From assembly GCA_964565895.1 (NCBI GenBank), contig CAZMGT010000006.1, forward strand, positions 1 through 64,000: a DNA stretch of 64,000 bases, read 5' to 3'. Positions 63,725 through 64,000 of this stretch are shown piece after piece. The DNA comes from CAZMGT01 sp964565895. GTDB taxonomy: Bacteria; Armatimonadota; Zipacnadia; UBA1398; CAZMGT01. Both the position numbers and the translations under genes were made by a program. The notes below the pieces were generated by a model that did no database searches, was not told where the DNA came from, and worked only from the letters and a program-made list of their open reading frames with translations. Each line of letters opens with the position of its first letter. The first letter of the stretch is position 1.

Positions 63725-64000
63725 TTAAGACGCCGAAAGCCGCAGCTCTATCCCGCTTACTTGCCCTCCGGGGAGCAGCTCGATATCCACCGCCTGCGGG
63801 CGAAAGCCGCTCTTTTGCGCTGTTATCCGATATCTCCCCGGGGGCGCGAGAAAGCGAAACTCGCCGTCTGCGCCGGTGGTCATCGTCCCAACGACCTGCC
63901 CCGTGTCTCTGTTCGTCAGGGTAACGGCGATTCCCGAATTGTCCTCGCCCTCGCCGGCAACGCACCGGCCGCTGATGTTATACGGCGCGGGCGGGGGCCC
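63725..64000 (-). CDS. carboxypeptidase-regulatory-domain protein, C-terminal part (cut by window edge)
   Basis: The visible 91 C-terminal residues of a gene that enters from the right edge contain a complete regulatory-like beta-sandwich: YNISGRCVAGEGEDNSGIAV, VTLTNRDTGQVVG, TGADGEFRFLAPPGRYRIT and a final SGIELRLSAS. It is similar in layout to the lipoprotein at 63135-63602, which lies 122 bp further along on the same strand and has its own promoter. It ends in TAA. Confidence 0.8.
   Translation of the reverse strand, partial: GPPPAPYNISGRCVAGEGEDNSGIAVTLTNRDTGQVVGTMTTGADGEFRFLAPPGRYRITAQKSGFRPQAVDIELLPGGQVSGIELRLSAS

Noticed and set aside
1..64000. CRISPR array, prophage or insertion sequence
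   Set aside because: No regularly spaced direct repeats, transposase or integrase motifs, terminal inverted repeats or phage structural genes were found anywhere in the window.

Overview
The window is GC-rich (roughly two thirds G+C by eye) and densely coded. It reads as a diderm bacterium of the Armatimonadota or a near relative (Planctomycetota and Hydrogenedentota are alternatives). Reasons: a DUF1559-type prepilin with the FPVFAKAREKARQ signature, which is common in Armatimonadota; a TolC-RND efflux set and LptA/LptC-like proteins, which imply an outer membrane; a Spo0H-like sigma factor; and many secreted DUF1080, redoxin and glycosidase-like proteins. No taxonomic marker such as rRNA is present, so the phylum is inferred. 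No tRNA, rRNA, CRISPR array, insertion sequence or phage gene was recognised.

Layout. 1-4.3 kb: sugar nucleotide synthesis (RfbF-like, GT2), a small membrane protein gene with an in-frame TGA, L-rhamnose isomerase tail-to-tail with an iron alcohol dehydrogenase, and an Nfu protein behind a long palindrome. 4.6-14.3 kb: secreted DUF1080 protein, a radical SAM/B12 protein with a GH5-like protein, a transglutaminase-like protein, two thioredoxin-fold proteins, a low-complexity secreted protein and a duplicated DUF-type protein. 14.4-17.5 kb: feoB-dtxR/feoA iron uptake unit with a good promoter and operator. 17.5-21.9 kb: prepilin with terminator, WecB epimerase, a secreted cysteine-less redoxin with Ca-binding-like loops, and an HNH nuclease.

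22-29.3 kb: a probable rhamnogalacturonan utilisation group (YetA/RGLX-like protein, GH106-like rhamnosidase, secreted zinc-ribbon protein), which fits the rhamnose isomerase at the left. 29.3-30.0 kb is a 0.7 kb non-coding stretch with a terminator and several strong nested inverted repeats, possibly a structured RNA. 30-38 kb: glucuronokinase facing a UDP-glucuronate epimerase-like gene, M48 peptidase, SigH-like sigma factor, guaB and lysC.

38-41 kb: a tightly overlapping MoxR / DUF58 / YkgJ / SRPBCC operon. 41-45.6 kb: a glycosyltransferase, a beta-propeller glycosidase and a large VWA-like secreted protein. 45.6-50.6 kb: an operon of an HNH-repeat DNA-binding protein, FAH-family enzyme, ABC-class ATPase, orphan response regulator and M28 glutaminyl-cyclase-like peptidase. 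50.9-57.7 kb: AbrB-like regulator, TolC, adaptor and RND pump. 58-64 kb: sugar-nucleotide transferase, membrane protein, a paralogue of the duplicated DUF protein, LptA and LptC-like proteins, and two carboxypeptidase-regulatory-domain proteins, the last cut by the window edge.

The items most worth a second look are the in-frame TGA gene with a hairpin in the position expected of a SECIS, the nested-repeat region at 29.6-29.9 kb, the plant-like glucuronokinase, and the HNH-repeat/ABC-class ATPase operon.
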